From Ruminococcus flavefaciens 007c (lineage in GTDB: Bacteria; Bacillota; Clostridia; Oscillospirales; Ruminococcaceae), in contig NZ_ATAX01000036.1 in the NCBI RefSeq assembly GCF_000571935.1, positions 186,001-250,000 on the forward strand: a stretch of 64,000 nucleotides of DNA. Direction: 5' to 3'. Every line of letters begins with the position of its first letter. Position 1 is the first letter of the stretch. The notes below the pieces were generated by a model, which worked only from the letters and a program-made list of their open reading frames with translations, was not told the origin of the DNA and did no database searches. This document shows positions 35,537 to 44,947 of this stretch, one piece after another. The position numbers and the translations under genes are program-made.

Positions 35537-35675
35537 ATGGAACAGAAAGAGATTATTGACAGGTAAAACTACCGAAAAAAAGAAAATGAACCGCGGGTAG
35601 CTTACAAAGTTCATAGGTGTTAAGTGTCTTGAGGAGATAATGACAGCTATAGAGAAATTCTTGTATGTTGAATAG
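35537..35675 (+). pseudogene. decayed full-length copy of the HhH-like gene
   Basis: Starts MEQKEIIDR-stop-NYRK and ends KCLEEIMTAIEKFLYVE-stop, with an internal deletion of about 90 bases, stops and frameshifts relative to 27058-27288. A TTTACA ... TATAAT promoter (about 35490-35518) is also retained. Confidence 0.75.
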
Positions 35676-35687
35676 CAGGAGGAAAAA

Positions 35688-36953
35688 ATGAAAAAACTAC
35701 TTATTTTATTACTTTTAATTGCAGGGATGCTGTCTGTATTCAGCTGCTCTGACAACAACACCTCAATTGAGGAGCTGCCTGCTCCTGCAGAAGTGACAAC
35801 TACTGCTGAAACTACTGCGAAAGAGAAAAAAGTATATGACTATGTACACGGCCAAGACGGATACTATAATATCGCGGACGAGATGACTGAGTTTGAAATG
35901 AAGTCTCAGAAGTATGGTACCTGCTGGCTCTATGCAGCTGCTGCGAGTATGGAGACCGCATATTTTAAGAAAAACGGAAGTTACATCTCAATAGACCCAT
36001 TGCAGCTTCTTGATATCACCTATTTAGATGAAAAGGACGAGGGCTTCTTTGTAAAAGAGGGAATAGACGGAAAGGAACTGGGCGGTTCGCAACCAATAGT
36101 AACATTTAGCCTGTCAGACGGTTTTGATGACCTTGTTCTTGACAGCTCTGTCATTCTTGATGCAGATGACAGAGAAGCCATAAAGGAGAATATCCGCAAA
36201 AGGGGCGCAGTTGCTATCGGTATTCTTGATAGTGATAACAGCAAAAAAGGCTGGTTCGGTACTTACCGCACCATAAACTATACAAAAAAAGACAATTTTG
36301 ACCACGACGTAACTATTATAGGCTACGATGACCATTTCCCGAAGGAATACTTCAAAGAAACTGCCTCCGAGGATGGTGCATGGATTACCTATAACAGCTC
36401 TTTAGGCTCTGCGTGCTATTATTATATATCCTACAGCGCGCCTCTCGAATACGCCATAAGCCACTCTGTCACTGATAAATACGGTGAAGTCCTGAGCTAT
36501 GACGCAGGCACAGAGCAGGACAGATATGTCAGGACAGGAGATATCACAAAAACTGCCAATGTTTTCCACAAGGAAGGAAAACTTGCCGCTGTGGGCACAT
36601 ATAATGACTTTGACGAGCAGGATATAAAGATAGAGATATATGATGCGGGAATACAGAATCTGCTGTATTCTCAGGACGCAAAGCTTGACTATCATGGTTA
36701 TCATACCATAGAGCTTGATACTGCGCTTGACGTTACTGATTATGCCATAGTAATCAATTACACAAAAGGTGCTCCTGTTGAGGGGGAAGATGTTGACTAC
36801 GGCGAACTGGAATATAAAACTGTATCCGAAAAAGGCCAGTCCTTTGTATATGCAGGTAACGTATGGAATGATGTTGTCAATAGTGATATCAAGGCCGTTC
36901 TGAAGATAGACTTTGAGCCTAACAACTGCTGTATCAAAGCGATTTATAAATAA
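35688..36953 (+). CDS. papain-like (C1) cysteine peptidase lipoprotein
   Basis: The 421-residue protein begins with a lipoprotein signal (LLLLIAGMLSVFSC, lipid-bearing Cys20). The peptidase core carries the triad: Cys in KYGTCWLYAAAASME (near residue 83), His in NFDHDVTIIGYDDH (near 205) and Asn in WITYNSSLG (near 233). The C-terminal 170 residues are a beta-rich, lectin-like domain often following papain domains in Clostridia. It is predicted to sit on the outer face of the membrane and cut peptides there. Ribosome site GGAGGA; its own terminator follows at once. Confidence 0.85.
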   Translation: MKKLLILLLLIAGMLSVFSCSDNNTSIEELPAPAEVTTTAETTAKEKKVYDYVHGQDGYYNIADEMTEFEMKSQKYGTCWLYAAAASMETAYFKKNGSYISIDPLQLLDITYLDEKDEGFFVKEGIDGKELGGSQPIVTFSLSDGFDDLVLDSSVILDADDREAIKENIRKRGAVAIGILDSDNSKKGWFGTYRTINYTKKDNFDHDVTIIGYDDHFPKEYFKETASEDGAWITYNSSLGSACYYYISYSAPLEYAISHSVTDKYGEVLSYDAGTEQDRYVRTGDITKTANVFHKEGKLAAVGTYNDFDEQDIKIEIYDAGIQNLLYSQDAKLDYHGYHTIELDTALDVTDYAIVINYTKGAPVEGEDVDYGELEYKTVSEKGQSFVYAGNVWNDVVNSDIKAVLKIDFEPNNCCIKAIYK

Positions 36954-36954
36954 G

Positions 36955-36983
36955 AATCCAGCCCATTCCGGGCTGGATTTTTA
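36955..36983 (+). terminator. terminator of the C1 peptidase gene
   Basis: aatccagccc and gggctggatt stem, 5-base loop, then TTTTTATG. Confidence 0.85.
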
Positions 36984-37014
36984 TGTTTACTTATTGCTTG
37001 CGACACTTATGTTA

Positions 37015-37085
37015 TTATTGAGAGAATTAAGGGTATCGGCATAAGCGCCTTGAGATAATAATGGTCGTTATCAAAAAAATCTTTA
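37015..37085 (+). repeat. decayed HhH-like gene, copy 5
   Basis: Reads RIKGIGISAL then two stops and WSLSKKS, matching the KIKGIGGKRLEEIMVVIEK part of 27058-27288 with frameshifts. Confidence 0.6.
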
Positions 37086-37205
37086 AAAAAAGTATCAAAG
37101 ACTTATGTAGACGGCATTGTGCCGTAATTGTTCGTGTGCATTCCTTATGATCTTGCTACATACGTAACCGCAAAATAGAAGCTGATACTGTTTTGAATAG
37201 GCAAA

Positions 37206-37361
37206 ATGAATAATTTCACTATTGATTCAAGCGGTATCTGCTCCAAGACCCATGTGCTGTCGGAGATGCCAATGATGAAGCTCGCTCCATTGTTCCCGAA
37301 GAAAGCTATGCTGAATTTTGTATACGATCAGCAGGTTGCAGGAAGTGCTAAGAAAAAGTAA
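37206..37361 (+). pseudogene. 51-codon gene remnant
   Basis: MNNFTIDSSGICSKTHVL...KKAMLNFVYDQQVAGSAKKK-stop. No ribosome site; it looks like the C-terminal end of a larger enzyme domain. Not recognised further. Confidence 0.35.
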
Positions 37362-37455
37362 ATCGCAGTATTAGAATATCCGAAATGGGGCACTCTTGCG
37401 GATATTTGGATATTATGCTATAATACTATCAATACAATAACAGGAGGCGTACGAT

Positions 37456-38205
37456 ATGATTTTTTATTTCACAGGAACAGGAAATTCGTTATGGGCTGCA
37501 AAACAACTTGTCAAAGAGGACGAAAGACTTATAAGCATTGCAGATGCCCGAAAAAATAGAGAATACAAATACTCTGTCTCAGATAAAGAGAATGTAGGCT
37601 TTGTATTTCCCGTATATTGCTATACACTGAGCGACACGGTTTTTGATTTTGTAAGCAAAATACAGCTTACAAACGCAGAATATGTCTATGCAGTCATAAC
37701 CTGTGGAGGCGGTATCGGCGGAGCAGGCGGCTTTCTTAAGTCAGAACTTGCCCAAAGAGGTATTACTCTGAATGCAGTTTTTGAACTGTTAATGCCCGAT
37801 AATACAGTATTCTACTACAAAGTGACGGGCAAAGCAGAAGCAGAAAAGCGTATCAATAACGCCGAAGAAAAACTTAAAAAGATAATCAGTATTATTGAAA
37901 GACATGGTAAGAGGGAGATTGGTAGCGGTACACTATCTAAGCCAATGCGAAAACTTTATCATATCATGAATGCTACAAAGCGTTTCCGTGTGAATGACAA
38001 CTGTATCGGCTGCGGAATGTGCGAAAAGCTTTGTCCTGACAGTGCTGTTAAGCTCCGCGATAAAAAGCCTGTATGGATAAAAAGTCATTGTACCAAATGC
38101 TCTGCCTGCATAAATCGCTGTCCGAAACAAGCTATCCAATATGGGAAAGGTACAGAAAAAAGAGAACGCTACATCAATCCGCGATTGAAGGGCGACTTCA
38201 GATGA
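37456..38205 (+). CDS. EFR1-family flavodoxin-ferredoxin protein
   Basis: The 249-residue protein has a flavodoxin-like N-terminal half (MIFYFTGTGNSLWAAKQL, FMN phosphate loop TGTGNS) and two 4Fe-4S motifs near the C-terminus (CIGCGMCEKLCP and CTKCSACINRCP). This is the EFR1 (flavodoxin-like plus ferredoxin) architecture of anaerobes, used in electron transfer. GGAGG precedes the ATG. A small ORF overlaps its stop. Confidence 0.9.
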   Translation: MIFYFTGTGNSLWAAKQLVKEDERLISIADARKNREYKYSVSDKENVGFVFPVYCYTLSDTVFDFVSKIQLTNAEYVYAVITCGGGIGGAGGFLKSELAQRGITLNAVFELLMPDNTVFYYKVTGKAEAEKRINNAEEKLKKIISIIERHGKREIGSGTLSKPMRKLYHIMNATKRFRVNDNCIGCGMCEKLCPDSAVKLRDKKPVWIKSHCTKCSACINRCPKQAIQYGKGTEKRERYINPRLKGDFR

Positions 38206-38330
38206 AGCGATTGTCTCAGCTTTTAGCTGAGACTGAAACAGTATTCCTTGTGAATCTGATACGCAAGGCAACAAAAGAAGAAATAGCAACGGTATCTGCC
38301 GAGATGATACAGCTCCCTTGGGGGATCTGA
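38202..38330 (+). CDS. 42-aa ORF overlapping the ferredoxin-like gene
   Basis: The ATG overlaps the TGA of the upstream gene (ATGA), which is typical of coupled genes. The product MKRLSQLLAETETVFLVNLI... ends with QLPWGI-stop. Amphipathic; no family recognised. It may be a real small protein or a chance frame. Confidence 0.35.
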   Translation: MKRLSQLLAETETVFLVNLIRKATKEEIATVSAEMIQLPWGI

Positions 38331-38447
38331 TTCTTGTATATAAATAGACTACGGTCTATTGATATAGTTATGATACTATTTTTTGATAAAATAGCATTGT
38401 GACAGTATCCTTTCATTTGCATATTCAACAGCAACCTGCATTATTCG

Positions 38448-39077
38448 TCAGGTGTTTTTCATTACCACGGCTTCAACAGTATCCGCAACATCTTCGCAGG
38501 CATCAGCACATTCTTCAAGCGTCGAATAGATCTCACGCCATGCAATTACGTCCAGCGGATTCTTTCCGTCCCATTTTTGGCGGCAACTGTAAGCAGCCTG
38601 AAGATACAGTGCATCACATTCTTCCTCAGCGGCGTTTACCTCAATGATAAGCTTGTGTAGCTGCTCGGATTTTCTGAAATTCGGCAGTTCCGTCAGCATC
38701 GCTTTCATTTTGGAAGTACAGATACAGATTTTCTCAGCAAAACTAACTGCCTCGTCGGTAATCTTTGAAATATTGTTTATATAAATCACCTGCAAAACTT
38801 CCTCTATGCAGTCAATCACATGATCGAGTCTCTGGCACAGTTCAGCCATGTCTTCGCGATCAATTGGTGTAACAAAAGACTTGGCAAGCATTTCCGTCAT
38901 TTCATGACGCAGGGAATCACCCTTATGCTCAAATTCATGCATTTTAGGCAATATTTTGTTCATCTGTTCGGTATCGAATTCACGCAGGCATTCGAGTAGA
39001 TAATCCGCGGCACTGCAAGCGGTATCAGCAGCCGAAATGTAGTTGTTCCAGTAAAAATCATTTTTCTTGTTAGCCAT
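38448..39077 (-). CDS. DUF47/PhoU-like phosphate transport accessory protein
   Basis: The 209-residue all-helical protein fits the DUF47 (PhoU-related) family: CSAADYLLECLREFDTEQ, HEFEHKGDSLRHEMTEML, DREDMAELCQRLDHVIDCIEEV. These cytoplasmic proteins pair with PiT transporters and affect phosphate or metal uptake. GGAGG precedes the ATG, and it follows the PiT gene by 13 bases on the same strand, so the two form an operon. Confidence 0.9.
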   Translation of the reverse strand: MANKKNDFYWNNYISAADTACSAADYLLECLREFDTEQMNKILPKMHEFEHKGDSLRHEMTEMLAKSFVTPIDREDMAELCQRLDHVIDCIEEVLQVIYINNISKITDEAVSFAEKICICTSKMKAMLTELPNFRKSEQLHKLIIEVNAAEEECDALYLQAAYSCRQKWDGKNPLDVIAWREIYSTLEECADACEDVADTVEAVVMKNT

Positions 39078-39090
39078 AGTATCCTCCTGA

Positions 39091-40143
39091 TCAGAAGATC
39101 GCCATAAAGATCTTCGTGGTGATATATCCGATAAGTCCGCAGCCTGGGAAAGTCAGAATCCATGTCATCATGAGATTTTTAACAACACCGAGATTGACCG
39201 CAGAAGGCCGTTTGACTGCACCGACACCCATGATCGCAGTTGTTTTCGCATGTGTTGTCGATACCGGAATTCCGAAGAGCGAGCTGATGAGCAGTGCGAT
39301 CGAAGCAGCAATATCTGCCGAAAAGCCCTGATATTTTTCCAGCTTCACCATATCCATGCCGATGGATTTGATGATTTTCTTGCCGCCGATCGACGTACCG
39401 ATTGACATGATGACGGAACAAAGCAGCATAATCCATACCGGCATCTTTACCGCGTCGCCTTCTCCGCCACCGTTTGAAAGCAGAAGGCACATCATGATTA
39501 CGCCCATAAATTTCTGACCGTCCTGTGCGCCGTGCATGAAGCTCATTGCACAGGCGGCGCCAATTTGACCGTTCCGGAAGATGCCTTCTGTTTTTCGCCG
39601 GTCAACATTGAAGAATATGACGGTCACCAGCTTGCAGACTGCATAGCCGAGAATAAAGCCGAGCACGACCGAGATTACAAGGCCGTAGATAACTTTGATC
39701 CATTCGCGACCATTAACGCCGTCAAGACCGCCGTGCATCGCAATTGCCGCACCTGTCAAGCCTGCGATCAGCGCGTGACTTTCGCTGGTCGGTATCCCGA
39801 AATACCATGCGAGTATCGCCCAGATCACGATCGCCAACAGAGCCGCTGACAGTGCTACGATTGCATCATGCGAGTTCGTTCCGAAATCGACCATATTGGC
39901 AATCGTCTGTGCAACCGTTGCATTGACAGAACTCATAATGAAAACACCTAGAAAATTAAAGAATGCTGACATTAGAATCGCGGGGCGCGCTTCCATACAT
40001 CGGGTTGTCACACATGTTGCAATCGCATTAGGGCAGTCCGTCCAGCCGTTTACGAAAATAACGCCGAGCGTCAAACCGACTGCAAGCATCAGAAGTGGGT
40101 TTGATGTTACCTGATCCCAGAAATATACAAATGTTAAATCCAT
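39091..40143 (-). CDS. pit: PiT-family inorganic phosphate transporter
   Basis: The 350-residue protein has about ten membrane helices and the two PiT signature repeats: GVIFVNGWTDCPNAIATCVTTR (residues about 28-50) and a C-terminal FGIPVSTTHAKTTAIMGVGAV. It imports phosphate with H+ or Na+, perhaps as a metal complex. First gene of a two-gene operon with the DUF47 protein. G+C seems somewhat higher than in the neighbours, which could reflect transfer. Confidence 0.93.
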   Translation of the reverse strand: MDLTFVYFWDQVTSNPLLMLAVGLTLGVIFVNGWTDCPNAIATCVTTRCMEARPAILMSAFFNFLGVFIMSSVNATVAQTIANMVDFGTNSHDAIVALSAALLAIVIWAILAWYFGIPTSESHALIAGLTGAAIAMHGGLDGVNGREWIKVIYGLVISVVLGFILGYAVCKLVTVIFFNVDRRKTEGIFRNGQIGAACAMSFMHGAQDGQKFMGVIMMCLLLSNGGGEGDAVKMPVWIMLLCSVIMSIGTSIGGKKIIKSIGMDMVKLEKYQGFSADIAASIALLISSLFGIPVSTTHAKTTAIMGVGAVKRPSAVNLGVVKNLMMTWILTFPGCGLIGYITTKIFMAIF

Positions 40144-40313
40144 AGTTTCATTATCTCCAATAAGACTATTATACCGATATTATTTTTTCCTTTATATATT
40201 ATATCACAGTTAATTATCAGTTTCAAGTATTTTTGATTCATCTATTCTTCTTAGAATTTCTTGACAACTGTCATTATTTCTTCTGGACGTTTACCATCCA
40301 TAAGCACAATAAA

Positions 40314-40345
40314 AATCGAACGCAGCAATACAATTGCGCTCGATT
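40314..40345 (-). terminator. terminator of the flavoprotein gene
   Basis: aatcga-cgca / tgcg-tcgatt stem with one mismatch, followed on the minus strand by TTTTTATTGTG; directly after the stop at 40349. Confidence 0.7.
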
Positions 40346-40348
40346 ACG

Positions 40349-41713
40349 TTAGTTCGATTTAATAAGGACAGAAATTTTGGCTGCTGCTTTCTGCCTTTCA
40401 ATGACAGATATGCTTTTGTTTTTTCTTCTTTCGGTTATAGTCGGTAGCTCCTCAAGATGTGATAATGTCATTTTATATGGTATCAGTCTTGCTTCTCTGT
40501 CTTTTTTAGCATCTTCTGCATTATCCAGCCACTTTACATGAGGACTTGCCTGAATAGTCTCATAACAGCCGATTGCCTTAAAATAGCTGTAATCGCCCGG
40601 ACAGCGGTTCTTTACACTGGCTGCAATCTTTGCGAAGCCTGTTCTGATGCCATTCTTTAAAAAACCATTTTGAGGCATAATATCAGAATTATAGGCGATT
40701 GTCATTTTGTCGTATAGTTCTTGCATTTTCTCGCTGCTTTCTATTTTACAGACATCGCTTAGATAAGAGCAATTCAAGCCGTCGAAGGTCTCACAGTTGA
40801 ACTTGAAAGCGGATATATCTTCGCCGTCAGATTTTTCGTCCAGTATGAAGAAATAGGACTTTATAACTTCGTCCTCGATTCCTGAACGTCCCAGACAGGC
40901 GTGCCTTTCAAGGAAGGTCTTGTAGCAGTTACCAAGCGTTGCATAATGCAATTCTCCGAAGTATACTATCATATCTGTATTGAGATACAGTTTTTCAAAT
41001 GTCTTTTCCCAGTCGTCGTTAAAAATACAGGTCCTGTTGCTGAAACAGCTCTGACAGCCTGTACAATGGCTGATGTTTTTGTCTCTTAACGTTATGATTT
41101 CAGTCTCAAAACCGCTTGCTTCAAATCTTTGCTTTGCGTTTATTATAGCAGAACCAATTTTAGATATCTGGTTCTCGCAGGTATCAAGTAAAACTACTCG
41201 TCCGTGGAGCTTCGCTTTGGGCATGTTCTTGTTTTTATAGTACTCTGCCATAGCCTTTACATATTTGAACCAGCAGAACAATTCTTCACGGCCTGTGGGA
41301 GAAAGTATCTCCGAGCTCTCTAAGCTCAGGCTGTTAATGTATCTCAGCCCGTTTCTTTTTGCCCACATTTCAAATCTGTTATGAGCAAGAGAATCCCCCA
41401 GCATTCCCGAGGTAGATATGAAGGTGACAGGCTTATCTTTTATGGTATCATAATAATTATCGGAAAGCAAATCCAGTAATTTTCCCATGCTGCTATGGAC
41501 ATCAAAATGGAATACCGCACCTGACATGATTATTAGATCTGATTTTTTGACAGTTTCTTCAATCTTCTCTGTAACTTTTCCGCTGAATGCAGGAATAATA
41601 TCGAACTCATCTTCATTAAGTTTTTCCTGATACCATTTTTGCAGATATAAAACGGTTTGTAGTGTAAGAGATAAATTGTTTTTTGGTGAACAGTTAAGGA
41701 CACAAATTTTCAT
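40349..41713 (-). CDS. duplicated flavodoxin-fold (FMN reductase-like) protein
   Basis: The 454-residue protein seems to contain two flavodoxin/NADPH-FMN-reductase domains. The first starts MKICVLNCSPKNNLSL. The second begins near residue 168 (RVVLLDTCENQISKIGSAIINAKQRF) and carries CTGCQSCFSNRTC, as in iron-sulfur flavoproteins, followed by LHYATLGNCYKTFLERHACLGRSG. The first domain's phosphate loop (SPKNNLS) is plausible. Likely a flavin-dependent reductase of anaerobic metabolism or of oxidative stress; the substrate is unknown. Confidence 0.75.
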   Translation of the reverse strand: MKICVLNCSPKNNLSLTLQTVLYLQKWYQEKLNEDEFDIIPAFSGKVTEKIEETVKKSDLIIMSGAVFHFDVHSSMGKLLDLLSDNYYDTIKDKPVTFISTSGMLGDSLAHNRFEMWAKRNGLRYINSLSLESSEILSPTGREELFCWFKYVKAMAEYYKNKNMPKAKLHGRVVLLDTCENQISKIGSAIINAKQRFEASGFETEIITLRDKNISHCTGCQSCFSNRTCIFNDDWEKTFEKLYLNTDMIVYFGELHYATLGNCYKTFLERHACLGRSGIEDEVIKSYFFILDEKSDGEDISAFKFNCETFDGLNCSYLSDVCKIESSEKMQELYDKMTIAYNSDIMPQNGFLKNGIRTGFAKIAASVKNRCPGDYSYFKAIGCYETIQASPHVKWLDNAEDAKKDREARLIPYKMTLSHLEELPTITERRKNKSISVIERQKAAAKISVLIKSN

Positions 41714-42588
41714 AAATAATTTCCCACTTTCCTTGTTTTTTGTGCTTGTAAATTGCTGTAATTAAAAGTAAAGTCAGTTTTTAAATAAATGTATCATGAT
41801 GTGAGAGCATTATTCCATAAGAATATTGTTGTGTGAAAGAATACATTATTCTCAGCAATGGCTGTGTGTGATGGGGAGATTTTGCATAACCTTTACATAT
41901 TATTTCATGGGTACTTTTCCTTCCAGACACGGAGTTTCTACTCTTTCACCAAGCGTGTAATAGCTCATATTTCTATTATAACACACTCAGCCCGAAAAAG
42001 TAAAGGGGTGGCATGTTGGTAGCCGACTGTACTGTTAACCTCGACCAGCCCTCGTATTTAACATTTTCCTTTTCGGTGAACCTATCTTCACGACTACGAT
42101 CGTGAGCAGATCAATCTTCCGGTAGATAGAACTGTCAGAGCCTGATACTACTACATGATGTATATACTAAAATAGAAAGAGCAGCGAAAGAGCTCAATCC
42201 ACCTTACAGAAGACTAAAGGTCGTCAAGACGTTTATCTCTTTTGACGAATATCTATATGATAGATATGCTCGGTAATAATGCCTTTTTTGTTGTATTATT
42301 GCTGTCTTATTCGAGGCGTTTTACTTTTTTATGTTTACATATTATGAGTGTTATGATATAATAAAAAAGAAGAATTAAAGTTCCTCGTTGATATATAAAA
42401 ACATCTTGTTTCAGAAATTAAATGAAGTAAAAGCGCTATCTTACATTAAACAGATGAATGATAGAAATAAAGCGTTTGCAATGGAATATTCAGAAATGCA
42501 GAAGATTCTATCTTCTTGATCTTGATTTGGCAGATAAACTTTTTGAAAACTGAAACAGTGCCTCACGAAGGAGACACTGCTTGAAATT
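41714..42588. other. 875-base intergenic region with relics
   Basis: No gene. It contains an orphan promoter (42334-42362) and a degenerate AT-rich stretch near 42410-42530 (frame fragment KALSYIKQMNDRNKAFAMEYSEMQKI) that may be the remains of a gene. Confidence 0.5.
42334..42362 (+). promoter_or_regulatory. orphan promoter
   Basis: TTTACA (42334-42339) and TATAAT (42357-42362) with a 17-base spacer. It resembles the promoters at 26999 and about 35490 that belong to the HhH-like family, but no such gene follows here. Confidence 0.5.
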
Positions 42589-44259
42589 CTATTTGCATTC
42601 AGTACAGATATACTCAGGAACTGTTCGGTCATTGATAACTGACTCATACAGTCTCCAACCGCCGGCAAGATTGTAACAGTCGTAACCGTTTCCACTTAGT
42701 ATACGGCAGGCTATATAGCTTCGCAGACCGCTGTGACAGTGTACATATACAGGTTTGTTCTTAGGCAGCTTGTCAATATTATCTCTCAGGGTATCAAGTG
42801 GGATATTGATAAAGCCATCTATCATTCCGCGGGCAATTTCAGTCTTGGTTCTGACGTCAAGAAGAGTAACGCTTCCATCTCGCGGAAGCTTTTCAACATT
42901 GTGCCAGAAGAACTGCTTAATTGTTCCGTTTATGACGTTTTCAGCTACGAATCCAGACATATTCACAGGATCCTTCGCGCTTCCGAACGGCGGTGCATAG
43001 CAGAGTTCAAGCTCTTTCAGATCAGTGACCTTTGCACCGAAACGTATAGCGGTCGCAAGCACATCCATACGCTTGTCTACTCCGTCAAAACCAACTATCT
43101 GAGCACCTAGGAGCTTATTGGTTTTCTTGTCCCACAGCACCTTTACTGACATATTCGTCGCATTTGGATAATATGATGCGTGAGAAGCAGAATAGGTATA
43201 TGTTTTATCGTAGGTTATTCCCTCAGCAGCTGCACGTTTCTCATTAAGACCTGTGGTCGCAACAGTCATATTGAACACCTTCAGTACAGCCGAGCCTTGG
43301 GTTCCCATGTATTCTGAGTGTATACCGGAGATATTATCCGCTGCGATACGTCCCTGTTTGTTGGCAGGACCTGCCAAAGGTATGAACGAAGCGGAGCCTG
43401 TTATGAAGTCCTTTACCTCGACTGCATCACCGACAGCGTAAATATCAGGGTAGTTTGTCTGCATACGGCTGTTCACTATAATGCTGCCCCGTGAGTTCAG
43501 AGCGATACCGCATTCTTTGGCAAGTGAAGTTTCGGGCCGAACTCCCACGGACATTATCACCATATCGGCTTCAATACTGCCCTTTTGCAGAATGACTGTG
43601 TTAGCGGTTATCTCTGCAACGCCGTTTTTAAGGAACAGCTTTATACCTTTACTCCTGATATAGCGATGAACGTCAGCTGCCATGTCAGCATCAAGAGGTG
43701 CGATAAGGTGCTCTGCAAGCTCGACTACTGATACTTCAAGACCTGCAGTTACAAGGTTTTCCGCCATTTCAACTCCGATATATCCGCCGCCGACAACTAC
43801 AGCTCTCTTTGGTTTGTTGCTGTCAATGAAGTTCTTGATTTTCATAGTATCGGGAATATTTCTCAGCGTGAATACGTGAGGAAGATCAACGCCGCTGATA
43901 TTAGGAAGAATTGGTTCAGCTCCGGGTGAGAGTATGAGTTTGTCGAAAGTCTCCTCGTATTCCTTACCCGTATCGACATTACGCACGGTAACTGTGTGAG
44001 TATCTGGAGAAATCTTCACAGCTTCACTCTTAACACGGACGTCAATATTGAAACGCATGCGAAAGCTTTCTGGAGTCTGCAATGTCAGCATCTTCCTGTC
44101 CTTTATCTCTCCGCCGATAAAGTACGGCAGACCGCAGTTGGCAAAAGATATATAATCACCGCGTTCAAGGATTATTATCTCGTCCTTTTCATTTAATCGT
44201 CTTAGTCTTGCGGCTGCGGAAGCTCCTCCTGCAACGCCGCCGATGATAATAGTTTTCAT
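42589..44259 (-). CDS. CoA-disulfide reductase with C-terminal rhodanese domain
   Basis: The start is MKTIIIGGVAGG with GGAGG upstream; the long upstream extension in the frame is not used. The 556-residue protein has FAD and NAD(P) Rossmann domains (GGVAGGASAAARLRR; VVGGGYIGVEMAE), the redox-active Cys in SFANCGLPYFIGG (near residue 43), and a rhodanese domain from about 460 with the active Cys in VHCHSGLRS. This matches CoADR-Rhd or NADH:polysulfide oxidoreductases, which reduce CoA disulfide or sulfur compounds. It is divergent from a Crp/Fnr regulator with 25 bases between start codons. Confidence 0.9.
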   Translation of the reverse strand: MKTIIIGGVAGGASAAARLRRLNEKDEIIILERGDYISFANCGLPYFIGGEIKDRKMLTLQTPESFRMRFNIDVRVKSEAVKISPDTHTVTVRNVDTGKEYEETFDKLILSPGAEPILPNISGVDLPHVFTLRNIPDTMKIKNFIDSNKPKRAVVVGGGYIGVEMAENLVTAGLEVSVVELAEHLIAPLDADMAADVHRYIRSKGIKLFLKNGVAEITANTVILQKGSIEADMVIMSVGVRPETSLAKECGIALNSRGSIIVNSRMQTNYPDIYAVGDAVEVKDFITGSASFIPLAGPANKQGRIAADNISGIHSEYMGTQGSAVLKVFNMTVATTGLNEKRAAAEGITYDKTYTYSASHASYYPNATNMSVKVLWDKKTNKLLGAQIVGFDGVDKRMDVLATAIRFGAKVTDLKELELCYAPPFGSAKDPVNMSGFVAENVINGTIKQFFWHNVEKLPRDGSVTLLDVRTKTEIARGMIDGFINIPLDTLRDNIDKLPKNKPVYVHCHSGLRSYIACRILSGNGYDCYNLAGGWRLYESVINDRTVPEYICTECK

Positions 44260-44284
44260 TTTTCTACCTCCGAAAGGAAAAAAC

Positions 44285-44947
44285 ATGTTTGAAGAAATAT
44301 ATAGTGAATTATTCCCGTTCTGGGACAAAATATCAGCAGACGACCGCACCTTCATCTGCGATAATTCCACGGTGCATAAATACGAAAAAGGTACTAACCT
44401 GCATAACGGCAGCGAATGCTCGGGCGTAATATTCGTTCGCAGCGGAAGCCTTCGTGTATATATCATGTCAGAGGACGGCAAGGACGTAACTCTTTACCGC
44501 CTGCATACGGGCGATATGTGTATGCTTTCTGCTTCTTGCGTTTTGCAGTCAATAACATTTGAGGTCGCTATAGATGCTGAGGAGGACAGCGAATGTTGTA
44601 TCATCAGCGGTCACGCCTTCAAGCAGGTCTCGGAGCGCAATCCCGAGATAAGGATATTCTCCCTTGAAACAGCTGTTTCACGCTTCTCCGACGTCATGTG
44701 GGTAATGCAGCAGATAATGTTCATGAGCCTTGACAAGCGACTTGCGATATTTCTCCATGATGAATCTCTGCGTATCGGCTCGGACAATATTCAGCTGACA
44801 CAGGAGCAAATAGCGAAGTACATCGGCTCTGCCCGTGAAGTAGTGTCACGAATGCTGAAATACTTCGCTAATGAGGGTATAGTTGAAGTATCTCGCAAGG
44901 GCGTTAAGATACTTGACAAGAAACGTCTTAGAGACTTAACCCTTTAA
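44285..44947 (+). CDS. Crp/Fnr-family transcription regulator
   Basis: The 220-residue protein (start MFEEIYSELFPFW) has a cyclic-nucleotide-binding-fold sensor (GVIFVRSGSLRVYIMSEDGKDVTLYRLHTGDMCMLSASCVL) and a C-terminal helix-turn-helix (LTQEQIAKYIGSAREVVSRMLKYFANEGIVEVSR). Cysteines at about residues 24 and 44 and in the LSASCVL loop could respond to redox or metal, though no FNR cluster motif is clear. It is divergent from CoADR-Rhd and convergent, with a 12-base overlap, with thioredoxin. A palindrome at 46124 is its likely operator. Confidence 0.9.
   Translation: MFEEIYSELFPFWDKISADDRTFICDNSTVHKYEKGTNLHNGSECSGVIFVRSGSLRVYIMSEDGKDVTLYRLHTGDMCMLSASCVLQSITFEVAIDAEEDSECCIISGHAFKQVSERNPEIRIFSLETAVSRFSDVMWVMQQIMFMSLDKRLAIFLHDESLRIGSDNIQLTQEQIAKYIGSAREVVSRMLKYFANEGIVEVSRKGVKILDKKRLRDLTL

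Noticed and set aside
42589-44481. A 630-aa start for the CoA-disulfide reductase gene
   Set aside because: The extra 74 codons run backward through the start region of the Crp/Fnr gene; the internal ATG has a good ribosome site and begins the FAD motif.
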